Assembly: GCF_020410745.1 (NCBI RefSeq)
Contig: NZ_CP084528.1
Coordinates: 558,001 to 622,000, forward strand
Reading direction: 5' to 3'
Length of the DNA: 64,000 nt
DNA from: Kaistella polysaccharea
GTDB taxonomy: Bacteria > Bacteroidota > Bacteroidia > Flavobacteriales > Weeksellaceae
In this document: one piece after another, positions 1 through 8,707 of the stretch
Layout: each line of letters starts with the position of its first letter
Position numbering within the stretch: position 1 is the first letter of the stretch
Notes under the pieces: generated by a model
Databases searched by the model: none
Told to the model about the DNA's origin: nothing
What the model saw: the letters and a program-made list of their open reading frames with translations, nothing else
Program-made: the position numbers and the translations under genes

Positions 1-907
1 TTTGTTTTAAAAGATCTTCGTCGGTTCCTTCTTCCAACAATCTTTTTCTCAGGATATTGCCGGGATCTTTTGCGCGGTGTTTTTCCAAATCTTCTTCATC
101 ACGGTAAAATTCTCGTCGAACACCGGAAGTATGATGACCAATCAAAACCGTACTGGCACAAACCAACATCGGTTTTCTTTCGGCCCGAACAAAATCGACT
201 GCTTTTTTCATGGCTTTAAAACTGGCTTCAAAATCAGTTCCGTCCACTTTCATTCGATTTAAACCAACAAATCCAGCTGCAAAATCATACGCATCTGAAG
301 TTCTGGCTTCTTCCTTGGTTACGGAAATGCCCCATTCATTATCCTGAACCAAAAATATGATTGGCAGTTGATGAAGTGCTGCAAACTGAAAAGCTTCGGA
401 AACTTCACCCTCTGTAATTGAGTTGTCGCCGAAACTGCAGACAACCACTGGATTATTTTCAAATTCCTGAAGGTTGAATTCCTGAATATATTTAATTCCC
501 TGCGCAACACCGGTTGTCGGAATTGCCTGCATTCCTGTCGCGGAACTTTGATGAATTATTTTAGGAATATTTTCCTGACGACTAGAAGGATGCGAATAAT
601 AAGAACGTCCACCAGAAAACGGATCATCTGCTTTTGCCAGTAATTGAAGCATTAATTGATAAGGCTCGAATCCCATCCCGAGCAACATACTCTCGTCGCG
701 ATAATAGGGGGAAACCCAGTCTTCTTTGGTGAGTTGATATGCGGTCGCAAGTTGAATCGCTTCGTGACCGCGGGAAGTAGAGTGAACATATTTGCAGATA
801 TTTCGGTTTTCTTCGTATACATCTGCGGTTGCTTTAGCAAGCATCATGTGCTTAAATGCCTTTAACAAAATCTCTCGAGAAACAATTTCTTTCTTAATAA
901 TTTCCAT
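1..907 (-). CDS. 2-oxo acid dehydrogenase E1 component (alpha or alpha/beta fusion), 3' end outside window
   Basis: Thiamine-diphosphate-dependent E1 of a pyruvate or branched-chain 2-oxo acid dehydrogenase complex, which decarboxylates the 2-oxo acid and passes the acyl group to lipoylated E2. The frame is open from ATG at 907 to the window edge (302 codons). Visible family features are HSTSRGHEA near residue 45, YYRDESMLLGMG near 70, and a ThDP motif starting GDNS (G160-D161) and ending QDN (188-190), the spacing expected for the GD...N motif. The remaining part, probably including the beta half in Bacteroidetes-type fusions, lies to the left. A TATCTTTG box at 914-921 sits only 6 nt before the ATG. 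Substrate (pyruvate or branched-chain) cannot be decided from this part. Confidence 0.85.
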   Translation of the reverse strand, partial: MEIIKKEIVSREILLKAFKHMMLAKATADVYEENRNICKYVHSTSRGHEAIQLATAYQLTKEDWVSPYYRDESMLLGMGFEPYQLMLQLLAKADDPFSGGRSYYSHPSSRQENIPKIIHQSSATGMQAIPTTGVAQGIKYIQEFNLQEFENNPVVVCSFGDNSITEGEVSEAFQFAALHQLPIIFLVQDNEWGISVTKEEARTSDAYDFAAGFVGLNRMKVDGTDFEASFKAMKKAVDFVRAERKPMLVCASTVLIGHHTSGVRREFYRDEEDLEKHRAKDPGNILRKRLLEEGTDEDLLKQ

Positions 908-913
908 AGGTAA

Positions 914-921
914 CAAAGATA
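914..921 (-). promoter_or_regulatory. -7 promoter box TATCTTTG for the E1 gene
   Basis: Perfect match to the Bacteroidetes TAnnTTTG -7 element on the minus strand, ending 6 nt before the E1 start codon. No clear TTG at the -33 position. If it is used, the 5' leader would be only about 0-3 nt. Confidence 0.5.
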
Positions 922-1055
922 AAAATTTTAAAAGAAGTTCAGTAAATTTTAAAATCTTAAACACCTGATATTTGTCCAAAACAAAAATTGTTTTCCGAAT
1001 TTCAACTTTTTTTTGAATTAATTTTAAAGTAATTTTACCAAAATTATCCTCTTCA

Positions 1056-4000
1056 ATGTATTTAATTTTCGATACCGAAACGACTGGTTTACCTAAAAAT
1101 TTCAACGCTCCCATTACCGATTCCGACAACTGGCCAAGAATGGTTCAGCTTGCCTGGCAATTGCACGCGAAGGACGGTAGTTTGCTGGAAAATCAGGATT
1201 TCATTATTAAGCCAGAAGGTTATGACATTCCCTTTTCTTCCCAAAGAATACACGGCATTTCCACAAAAATTGCTACTGAAGAAGGTGAAGATTTAAGTGA
1301 TGTTTTACTTAAATTTAAAGAAGCGCTAAATAAGGCAGAGGTTGTAGTTGGTCACAATGTTATTTTCGATTATAATATTGTAGGCGCCGAGTTTTTTCGA
1401 AAAGAAATTGAAAATAATTTGCAAAATCTTGCATCTGCGGATACCATGCAGTTGGGCACGGATTACTGTCAGTTAGGAGGTGGGAAGAGCGGAAGATATA
1501 AATCACCAAAACTCGAAGAATTATACGAGAAATTATACGGAGAAAAATTCGATGAAGCGCATAATGCAGCGGCCGACGTAAATGCTACCGCGCAGGTCTT
1601 TTTTGAAATGAAAAGGATCGGCATTATTCCGCCTGAAACCATAGAGATTACTCCACTTGAATTACAGCAGTTTATTGATGCTCATCCAAGTGCCATAAGA
1701 CCTTTCCCCATTGTGATCAGAAGACAGGTCGCCGATTCTAAAAAGAAAAAGAAAACCGTACATTTTGGTGACACTGATGAAATTGAAATTGGCAATTACT
1801 TTAACTTTCATAATCACAGTATTTATTCGTCTTTACAGTCTTCCACTAGCATTAGCGAATTAATTTCGAAAGCCCTCGACAATAATTTTCCGGCGGTAGG
1901 AATTGTTGATTTGGGAAATATGATGGGCGCTTTTAAATTTATTTCTGAAGTTGAAAAAGCCAACGGAACGATTAAAAAAACGCATCAGGAATATTCCGAA
2001 AAAAAGAAAAAAGCAGAAGAGGAAGGGATTCTATTTAATGATGTTGAACCGCGCAAAGAACCTTTAATTCCCATCATTGGTTGTGAATTTTATCTTTCTG
2101 AGCGGCCGGACCAAAAGCAATTTACCAAAGATGATCCAGACCGCCGGACGAATATGGTTCTTTTGGCCAAGAACTTTAATGGCTACAAAAACTTGGCAAA
2201 ACTGTCGAGTTTGGGTTATGTAAATGGTTTTTATTTCGGCGTTCCAAGGATTTCTAAAAAAATGATTTTGGAATTTAAACAAGATTTAATTGCCGTTACT
2301 TCCGGAACTACAGGAGATATCCCCAATACTATTTTAGAATTTGGTGAGCAGAAAGGGGAAGAAGTTTTTCAGTGGTGGAAGGAGACTTTTAAAGATGATT
2401 TTTATGTACAGCTTCAAAATCACGAGCTGGAAGAAGAGGAATATTTAAATGATGTTTTGTTGACTTTTGCAGAGAAATATGAGGTTAAAATTTTAGCCCA
2501 AAACGAAACTTTCTACACCGAAAAATCTGAGGCACATATTCAGGATATTCTGTATTGTATTAAAGATGGGGAAAAACTTTCTTCGCCAGTAGGAAAGGGT
2601 TTTGGAAAACGGCGAGGTTTACCGTCTCAGGAATTTTACCTAAAAAATACCGATCAAATTAAACAGAGTTTTCGCCAGTTTCCAGACGCGTTTGAGGCGT
2701 ACGACGAACTTTTAGCAAAGTTTGAATCTTTTACTTTAAAAAGAGATGTTTTGTTACCTGAATTTAAAATCCCAGAAGAGTTTTTAAGTGCAGAAGATCA
2801 ACTGGATGGCGGAAAAAGAGGGGAAAATGCATACCTCAGATATTTAACTTACGAAGGCGCAAGCGAGAGATACCCCGAAATCACTGAGGAAATTAGGGAA
2901 CGTCTGGATTTTGAACTCGGCGTTATTGCTAATACTGGCTATCCCGGCTATTTTTTGATTGTGCAGGATTTTTGTAATGAAGCTCGAAATATGGGCGTTT
3001 GGGTCGGTCCGGGACGAGGTTCAGCCGCCGGTTCAGCAGTTGCATATTGTACGGGAATTACGAATGTAGATCCTATTAAATACGATTTGCTATTTGAGCG
3101 TTTTCTGAATCCAGAACGTATTTCGATGCCCGATATTGATATTGATTTTGATGATGAAGGTCGTGATAAAATTATCAAATGGGTCGTAGAAAAGTATGGT
3201 AAAAACAATGTGGCACAAATCATTACTTATTCAGTTTTAGGTGGGAAATCTGCTATAAAAGATGCTGGACGAGTTTTGGATCTTTCCATCGCAGACACCA
3301 ATAATATTGCTAAATTAATTCCTACAACACCGGGAATGAATATCGCAAAAGCTTTTGCAAAATTTGAAAAACTTGCTCCTGAAGATAAAATGCTGGCGCA
3401 GGAAATGAAAGATATTTTAGCAAATCCAAAAGATGAGCGTTATGAAGTTCTTTCTGCCGCACAAAAAATGGAAGGTTGCATTCGTAATACTGGAATTCAC
3501 GCGTGTGGAGTGATCATTACGCCAGAAGATATTTCGAATTTAGTACCGATTACCATCGCGTCGAAAGATGCAGATATTCTGGTTTCGCAATTTGATAACT
3601 CCGTCGCTGAAAGCGCGGGTCTATTAAAAATGGATTTTCTGGGTCTTAGAACCTTGACGATTATTAAGCACGCCATAAAACTCATTAAAGAAAAACACGG
3701 AATTGAAATTAATCCCGACACCATTCCTCTGGACGATTCGAAGACGTATCAATTATTTAAAGAGGGGAGAACAGTAGGGATTTTTCAATATGAAAGTCCG
3801 GGAATGCAGAAATATATGCGCGAACTGAAGCCCACAGAATTTGCGGATTTAATTGCCATGAATGCTTTGTACCGACCGGGACCTATAAAATACATTCCAC
3901 TTTTTATTAATCGTAAAAATGGCGTGGAGGAAACCATCTATGATTTAGAAGAAACTGAAGAGTTTTTAAGTGAAACCTACGGAATTACTGTTTATCAGGA

Positions 4001-5714
4001 ACAGGTAATGTTGCTTTCTCAAAAACTAGCGAACTTTACGAAAGGGGAAGCTGATACATTGCGGAAAGCAATGGGAAAAAAACAAAGAGATGTTCTGGAT
4101 AAAATGTACCCAAAATTTATCGAAGGTGGAAAGATCAATAATCTGGATGAAACCAAACTTAATAAAATTTGGAAAGATTGGGAAGCTTTCGCAGAATACG
4201 CTTTCAACAAATCGCACTCTACTTGTTATGCTTTAATTGCGTATCAAACTGCCTATTTAAAAGCCAATTATCCGGCAGAATATATGGCCAGTGTAATGTC
4301 AAACAACATTAACAATACCAAGCAAATTACACTTTTCATGGAAGATTGCAAAGCCATTGGTGTTGATGTTTTGGGACCTGATGTGAATGAGTCACAATAT
4401 GCTTTTGCAGTCAATGAGAAAGGGCAAATTCGTTTTGGATTAGGCGCGATTAAAGGAATTGGTGAAGGCCCAAGTGAAGCCATTGTTGAAGCCAGAAAGA
4501 AAGAACGTTTTAAAAATATTTATGACTTTTTTGAAAGAATTCCGTCTTCGCAAATGAATAAACGTGTTGCAGAAAGTTTGGTCGTTGCCGGTGCATTTGA
4601 CGAAGTTGATCGTTATCACCGCGCCCAATATTTTGATATTGATAATGCGGGAAAAACAAATATTGAAAGGCTTCTGCGCTATGGACAGAGTTTTCAGGAT
4701 AATAAAAATGAAATTGAAAATTCACTTTTTGCGGATTTTGCGGATGAAGTTCAGATTGAGCAACCAAAACTAAATCCGGCGCCGGAGTGGCAAAACATGC
4801 ATAAGCTTAATAAAGAAAAGGAAATTATCGGATTTTATCTGTCTGCACATCCGCTGGACGAGTATAAATATCAGTTTCAGTTTTTGCAGGGAGCACTGAG
4901 CAAGAAAGAAATTTTGGAAGGTAAAAAAGAAGAACCTTTAGAACTGGAAAAAGTTATTTTACCCTTGGAAATTTCAGAGGTTGATGACAATGATGAAGAT
5001 CTTATCGATATTCCTGCGGAAATTTTGCAAGGTGATGATGAAGCTATAATTGAAGAACCAACCAGAATTGTAGAACCAAAAGGGAATTTCAATTTTCTAA
5101 ATCTTGATGAAATTGAAACCTATAAAAACAGCGTTTTCAGTAACAATCAACCCGATTTATTCAACAATGATAAACTGAGTTGGAAAGAAAAACAAGCTTT
5201 AAAAAATAATACGCATGAATATATGGTAGCCGGTTTGGTAACAGAATATACCATTAAAGACGGAAAAAATAGCGGAGAAAAAGTTGCTTTCCTCATGCTG
5301 GAGGATTACAGCGGCAGTTATTCCTTCCGATTAGGAGATCGCGATTACATGAAATTCCGGGATAAAATCGATGTGCAGCGTTTTGTTATTTTTAAAGTGA
5401 AGTTCAGTCAGTCTAATGATGGTCGGGTTTTCGTAAATATCACCGACGTCATTGACTTGAAAGAAGCGTTTGAAAAATTTGCGAAGAAAATGACAATTGT
5501 TGTTGATATCAATGATTTAAGAAAAGAAGATATTGAATTTTTTAAGAATCAGTTTGTGGAACATAAGGGAGATCAAAAATTAAATTTCTTTATTAAAAAT
5601 CCAGAAGATGAAAGTCAGCTGGAACTGATGAGTTTGCAAACAATGATTCAGGTAAATGGCGATTTAATAGGAGTTTTTAACGAAATGCAGAAGTATCAAA
5701 TTTTTCTAAATTAA
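1056..5714 (+). CDS. dnaE: DNA polymerase III alpha subunit with fused N-terminal 3'-5' exonuclease
   Basis: Replicative DNA polymerase, 1552 aa, longer than the roughly 1160 aa of E. coli DnaE because of an N-terminal DEDDh proofreading domain. Exo I is DTETTG (D7, E9), Exo II is GHNVIFDYN near residue 105, and Exo III is HNAAADVNAT near 170. The PHP domain follows: HNHS (H252, H254) is kept, but the usual TDHG-like motif reads VDLGN. Polymerase palm carboxylates are in PDIDIDFDD (692-700) and LLKMDFLGL (D860). A helix-hairpin-helix (FGLGAIKGIGEG) and an OB-fold (YMVAGLVTEYTIKDG) lie towards the C-terminus. QPDLF at 1365-1369 matches a beta-clamp binding motif. Divergent from the E1 gene. 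ATG start chosen because the exonuclease motif begins at residue 2. Confidence 0.97.
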   Translation: MYLIFDTETTGLPKNFNAPITDSDNWPRMVQLAWQLHAKDGSLLENQDFIIKPEGYDIPFSSQRIHGISTKIATEEGEDLSDVLLKFKEALNKAEVVVGHNVIFDYNIVGAEFFRKEIENNLQNLASADTMQLGTDYCQLGGGKSGRYKSPKLEELYEKLYGEKFDEAHNAAADVNATAQVFFEMKRIGIIPPETIEITPLELQQFIDAHPSAIRPFPIVIRRQVADSKKKKKTVHFGDTDEIEIGNYFNFHNHSIYSSLQSSTSISELISKALDNNFPAVGIVDLGNMMGAFKFISEVEKANGTIKKTHQEYSEKKKKAEEEGILFNDVEPRKEPLIPIIGCEFYLSERPDQKQFTKDDPDRRTNMVLLAKNFNGYKNLAKLSSLGYVNGFYFGVPRISKKMILEFKQDLIAVTSGTTGDIPNTILEFGEQKGEEVFQWWKETFKDDFYVQLQNHELEEEEYLNDVLLTFAEKYEVKILAQNETFYTEKSEAHIQDILYCIKDGEKLSSPVGKGFGKRRGLPSQEFYLKNTDQIKQSFRQFPDAFEAYDELLAKFESFTLKRDVLLPEFKIPEEFLSAEDQLDGGKRGENAYLRYLTYEGASERYPEITEEIRERLDFELGVIANTGYPGYFLIVQDFCNEARNMGVWVGPGRGSAAGSAVAYCTGITNVDPIKYDLLFERFLNPERISMPDIDIDFDDEGRDKIIKWVVEKYGKNNVAQIITYSVLGGKSAIKDAGRVLDLSIADTNNIAKLIPTTPGMNIAKAFAKFEKLAPEDKMLAQEMKDILANPKDERYEVLSAAQKMEGCIRNTGIHACGVIITPEDISNLVPITIASKDADILVSQFDNSVAESAGLLKMDFLGLRTLTIIKHAIKLIKEKHGIEINPDTIPLDDSKTYQLFKEGRTVGIFQYESPGMQKYMRELKPTEFADLIAMNALYRPGPIKYIPLFINRKNGVEETIYDLEETEEFLSETYGITVYQEQVMLLSQKLANFTKGEADTLRKAMGKKQRDVLDKMYPKFIEGGKINNLDETKLNKIWKDWEAFAEYAFNKSHSTCYALIAYQTAYLKANYPAEYMASVMSNNINNTKQITLFMEDCKAIGVDVLGPDVNESQYAFAVNEKGQIRFGLGAIKGIGEGPSEAIVEARKKERFKNIYDFFERIPSSQMNKRVAESLVVAGAFDEVDRYHRAQYFDIDNAGKTNIERLLRYGQSFQDNKNEIENSLFADFADEVQIEQPKLNPAPEWQNMHKLNKEKEIIGFYLSAHPLDEYKYQFQFLQGALSKKEILEGKKEEPLELEKVILPLEISEVDDNDEDLIDIPAEILQGDDEAIIEEPTRIVEPKGNFNFLNLDEIETYKNSVFSNNQPDLFNNDKLSWKEKQALKNNTHEYMVAGLVTEYTIKDGKNSGEKVAFLMLEDYSGSYSFRLGDRDYMKFRDKIDVQRFVIFKVKFSQSNDGRVFVNITDVIDLKEAFEKFAKKMTIVVDINDLRKEDIEFFKNQFVEHKGDQKLNFFIKNPEDESQLELMSLQTMIQVNGDLIGVFNEMQKYQIFLN

Positions 5715-5839
5715 ATTCAGAGTATCTTTTTTACGATTTCTAAATTAATTTCTAAATTGATTTTTTTTCATAATAAATTTTTTACCGTGAAATAACCCTT
5801 TCGCTTAATATTTTTCGTATTTATAACCTCCTGATTCGC

Positions 5840-5866
5840 TTGTACTTAAATTAGTTTGTAATTTTG
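5840..5866 (+). promoter_or_regulatory. Promoter of the LuxR-type regulator
   Basis: TTG at 5840-5842 and TAATTTTG at 5859-5866, a Bacteroidetes -33/-7 pair with a 16-nt spacer (slightly short). The -7 box ends 16 nt before the ATG at 5883. Confidence 0.55.
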
Positions 5867-5882
5867 TGTAAAACTACAGATC

Positions 5883-6542
5883 ATGAAACGCAAAATTATT
5901 CTTTATGATAGCCATCACCTTAATCTTGGCATGATGCAATCTTTTTTAGGCACAGAAATACTCACGACAAATTACGACATTGAAGCCATTTCCGAGCTAA
6001 ATATAATTCCACAATTAATTCAAAATGAAGACACGGTTTTAATTTTAAATTCTTCAGATCTAACGAGTAATGTAATTAGAGATTTGATCGACAAATTTCG
6101 TGACATCAATCCTTCCGTAAAAATTATGATTCATTCTTTAGATGTTGAGGTGAATGATATTAAATCGTTTTTTGATAAAGGGATTAAGTGTTACTTGGGT
6201 AGCAAGGTAAGCAGTGAGGAATTTAGAGAAGCTTTAGCTCAGGTGATTGACGGAAAAGTATATATAACCGATGACGTTAAAAATATGCTCGTTAATTACA
6301 TGTGTAGTCAAGAAGGTTCCCAGCATCTTAAAAGTGATTTACCTACGGAAATAACACGCCGGGAAAAAGAGGTGTTGAATTTAGTATGTGAAGGTTTACG
6401 CTCCAAAGAAATTGCTGAAAAATTATTTATAAGTCCGCATACTGTAGAATCTCACCGGAGAAACATCATGTTAAAATTTAACATCAGCAATTCATCGCGC
6501 TTGGTGAAATTTGCGTTAGACAATCATTTGGTTGAAACTTAA
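5883..6542 (+). CDS. LuxR/NarL-type regulator with degenerate receiver domain
   Basis: Predicted DNA-binding transcription factor, 219 aa. The C-terminal part (about 150-215) is a LuxR-type helix-turn-helix: TRREKEVLNLVCEGLRSKEI followed by LFISPHTVESHRRNIM. The N-terminal part has the length and hydrophobic pattern of a receiver domain, but key residues are missing. The acidic pair after strand 1 is a single Asp (YDSHH), the phospho-acceptor position in VLILNSSDL is Asn56, and the conserved Lys of GYLLK is not in register (CYLGSK). I infer phosphorylation-independent activity. No histidine kinase is adjacent. It has its own promoter (5840-5866) and is followed by a terminator. Confidence 0.85.
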   Translation: MKRKIILYDSHHLNLGMMQSFLGTEILTTNYDIEAISELNIIPQLIQNEDTVLILNSSDLTSNVIRDLIDKFRDINPSVKIMIHSLDVEVNDIKSFFDKGIKCYLGSKVSSEEFREALAQVIDGKVYITDDVKNMLVNYMCSQEGSQHLKSDLPTEITRREKEVLNLVCEGLRSKEIAEKLFISPHTVESHRRNIMLKFNISNSSRLVKFALDNHLVET

Positions 6543-6568
6543 ATTTCAATTTTAAATAAATATAAATG

Positions 6569-6594
6569 AAGCAGATTTTGTAATCTGCTTTTTT
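6569..6594 (+). terminator. Intrinsic terminator after the LuxR-type regulator
   Basis: Perfect 9-bp stem AAGCAGATT / AATCTGCTT with a TTGT loop, followed by a T-run, 27 nt after the stop codon at 6542. Confidence 0.85.
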
Positions 6595-6705
6595 CGTTTT
6601 AATAGTATTCACCTATGTACTATTGAATTTAAGTGAAGAACTAAAATATAGAATTTCTACCTTATTTCATATTACAATGATTTAGTTTCATCTATTATAT
6701 TTAAA

Positions 6706-6738
6706 AAAACTAGGAAACTATTTTTGTTTCTTAGTTTT
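6706..6738 (+). promoter_or_regulatory. Inverted repeat over the tetR-efflux promoter, candidate TetR operator
   Basis: 13-nt arms (6706-6718 and 6726-6738, core ACTAGGAAAC / GTTTCTTAGT) with one mismatch, separated by 7 nt. The right arm starts on the last base of the -33 box (6723-6726) and fills most of the spacer, so a bound repressor would block RNA polymerase. The position fits autorepression by the adjacent TetR protein. Confidence 0.6.
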
Positions 6739-6752
6739 CTTTTGTACATTTG
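6723..6752 (+). promoter_or_regulatory. Promoter of the tetR-tolC-MFP-RND operon
   Basis: TTTG at 6723-6726, an 18-nt spacer and TACATTTG at 6745-6752, an excellent match to the Bacteroidetes -33/-7 consensus. The -7 box ends 10 nt before ATG 6763. It rules out the longer reading frame beginning at 6724, which would start inside the -33 box. Confidence 0.8.
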
Positions 6753-6762
6753 CACCCGAATT

Positions 6763-7362
6763 ATGGAAGAAAATAAAGAATTTTTAATGAAAGCGTCGGA
6801 GCTTTTTTTGGAAAATGGCGCAAAGACCCTCACAATGGATGATATTTCCCGGTCTTTTGGTATTTCCAAAAAAACACTTTACGTAAAGTATAAGAATAAA
6901 GAAGAGCTTATAGAAGCTGTTCTTCATTTTAAACTGGAAGAGATTATTACCCGACTTCGATATTTGGAAACTCAGATCGAAAATGCCGTGGAACGAATGT
7001 TTTGTCGCGATGAGCAAATTGATAATGTGGCTGATTCTAACAACAGCATCCTCATTAAGCAACTCATTAAATACTATCCCGCAATTTTCAATAAACATAT
7101 GCGTGAATTTTCTGAAAAATTTTCAGAAGTGATGATTCATAATATAGAGAAAGGGAGATCGCAGGGGTATTACCGTACAAACTTCGATGCAGAAGTGTAC
7201 GCAAAAATATTTTTTCAGCTCATTATGTCATTAGAGAGTTCCCCATTTATTGATGTAAGTTCTATTGATAAAAATAACTATAAGCATGAAACCATGAATC
7301 TTTATATGAACGCGATCACTACGGAAAAAGGAAAAGAAATTTTAAAAAAAATAAATTATTAA
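6763..7362 (+). CDS. TetR/AcrR family repressor of the efflux operon
   Basis: Transcriptional regulator, 199 aa from ATG 6763. The N-terminal TetR helix-turn-helix is clear: KASELFLENGAKTLTMDDIS followed by FGISKKTLYVKYKNKEELIE (about residues 9-55). The C-terminal ligand-binding half is variable and all-helical, as usual. It is the first gene of the operon, 1 nt before tolC. The -7 box and a 33-bp inverted repeat just upstream suggest that it represses itself and the three efflux genes, with derepression by a pump substrate. The start at 6724 was rejected because it lies in the promoter. Family assignment is firm; ligand unknown. Confidence 0.9.
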   Translation: MEENKEFLMKASELFLENGAKTLTMDDISRSFGISKKTLYVKYKNKEELIEAVLHFKLEEIITRLRYLETQIENAVERMFCRDEQIDNVADSNNSILIKQLIKYYPAIFNKHMREFSEKFSEVMIHNIEKGRSQGYYRTNFDAEVYAKIFFQLIMSLESSPFIDVSSIDKNNYKHETMNLYMNAITTEKGKEILKKINY

Positions 7363-7363
7363 T

Positions 7364-8695
7364 ATGAAGAAAGTAGCACTAAGTCTTCTTTTCTGTGGAG
7401 GAGTAATCTTCGGGCAGGAAGCAAAAGTTCTTACTTTGTCGGACGCCATTTCTTATGCTTTAGAAAATAAAGCAGATGCAAAAAAAGCCCTGTTAGACAT
7501 TAGAAAAGGAGATGCTCAAATAGCAGAAACGAAATCTCGAGCCTATCCTAACATCTCTTTTTCGAGTAATACCACTTATAATCCCTTGCAACAGGAAACT
7601 GTTTTACCGGGAGAAATATTTGGACAACCTGGACAACAGGTAAAAGTTGCCTTCGGACAAAAATGGACGTCGAGTAATAATGTACAACTTTCTCAGGTTC
7701 TTTTTAATCAGGCAGTTTTCACGGGTTTAAAAGCAGCAAAAAGCACCAAAGAGTTTTATCTCATTAACGCAGAACTTACGAACGAACAAATTATTGAAAA
7801 AGTTGCAAATGCATATTACAACGTTTACCAAAGTGAACAAATGCTTAAGACTGCTGAAGATAATTTGGAAATAACAAATCAGACCAGTAAAATTATTAAA
7901 GGTTTGTATGATGCCGGTCTCGCCCGAAAAATTGATTACGACCGAACTTCTGTCGCCAGAAATAATCTTACATCAACGCAACAGCAATTAATCAATGCGG
8001 TACAACTGAGTGAGAATGCATTGAAATTTATGATTGGAATGCCAATGAATGAGGAAATCACTTTACCTGAAGAAACATTTGATCCGGCAATTTTACCAGA
8101 TAACGATCCCGGAAACTTTGATAATAGAACAGAACTTAAACTTGTTAACAAACAATTAGAGTTGTTGTCCTGGCAGAAAAAAGCAACCGAAGCAGAATAT
8201 TACCCAACGGTGGGACTTACCGCTAATTACGGATTTCTGGGACAAGGTGAAAAATTTCCACTCTGGAATGGATCGAAAAACGGAGTTTACTGGTCTGATC
8301 TCGCCTCCATAGGTTTACAAATAAATGTTCCCATTTTTAATGGATTTGCAACAAAATCTCGAGTAGAACTTAATCAAATAGATATTGAAAAAGCGCAAAT
8401 TGATTATGAAGAAACCAAATTAGGCTTAGACCTGGCGCATAAAAATGCAATCACTTTGCTGACGAATAATATGACCAGCATTGATATTCAGAAAGAGAAC
8501 TTAAAACTGGCAGAAGAAGTTTTATCAAATACCAGAGCCAATTACAAATATGGTTTGGCAACTCTTAATGACATTTTAGATGCTGAAAAAGATCTTACTG
8601 ATGCAAAAAATAACCTTACAAGAGCAAGATTAGATTATAAACTTGCGGAAATTGAACTTTTAAAATCACAGGGGAAACTCAATACACTTAAATAA
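7364..8695 (+). CDS. TolC-family outer membrane efflux channel
   Basis: Outer-membrane component of a tripartite efflux pump, 443 aa. The Sec signal peptide (MKKVALSLLFCGGVIFGQ) is followed by two outer-membrane efflux protein repeats. Each has the long helical coiled segments typical of TolC, for example the stretch containing ANAYYNVYQSEQMLKTAEDN in the first half and DLTDAKNNLTRARLDYKLAE near the C-terminus. It begins 1 nt after tetR and is followed 12 nt later by the membrane fusion protein, so all three pump parts are co-transcribed. Substrates cannot be read from the sequence. Confidence 0.93.
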   Translation: MKKVALSLLFCGGVIFGQEAKVLTLSDAISYALENKADAKKALLDIRKGDAQIAETKSRAYPNISFSSNTTYNPLQQETVLPGEIFGQPGQQVKVAFGQKWTSSNNVQLSQVLFNQAVFTGLKAAKSTKEFYLINAELTNEQIIEKVANAYYNVYQSEQMLKTAEDNLEITNQTSKIIKGLYDAGLARKIDYDRTSVARNNLTSTQQQLINAVQLSENALKFMIGMPMNEEITLPEETFDPAILPDNDPGNFDNRTELKLVNKQLELLSWQKKATEAEYYPTVGLTANYGFLGQGEKFPLWNGSKNGVYWSDLASIGLQINVPIFNGFATKSRVELNQIDIEKAQIDYEETKLGLDLAHKNAITLLTNNMTSIDIQKENLKLAEEVLSNTRANYKYGLATLNDILDAEKDLTDAKNNLTRARLDYKLAEIELLKSQGKLNTLK

Positions 8696-8707
8696 TAAAC
8701 TACGGAA

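Noticed and set aside
3497-3724. Minus-strand ORF inside dnaE, and many similar antisense ORFs of 60-120 codons across the window
   Set aside because: They overlap well-supported genes, have no recognisable domains and match the codon-shadow pattern of AT-rich coding DNA.
5736-5764. Repeated TTTCTAAATT units after dnaE
   Set aside because: Two short AT-rich copies; no hairpin or gene association, probably sequence drift.
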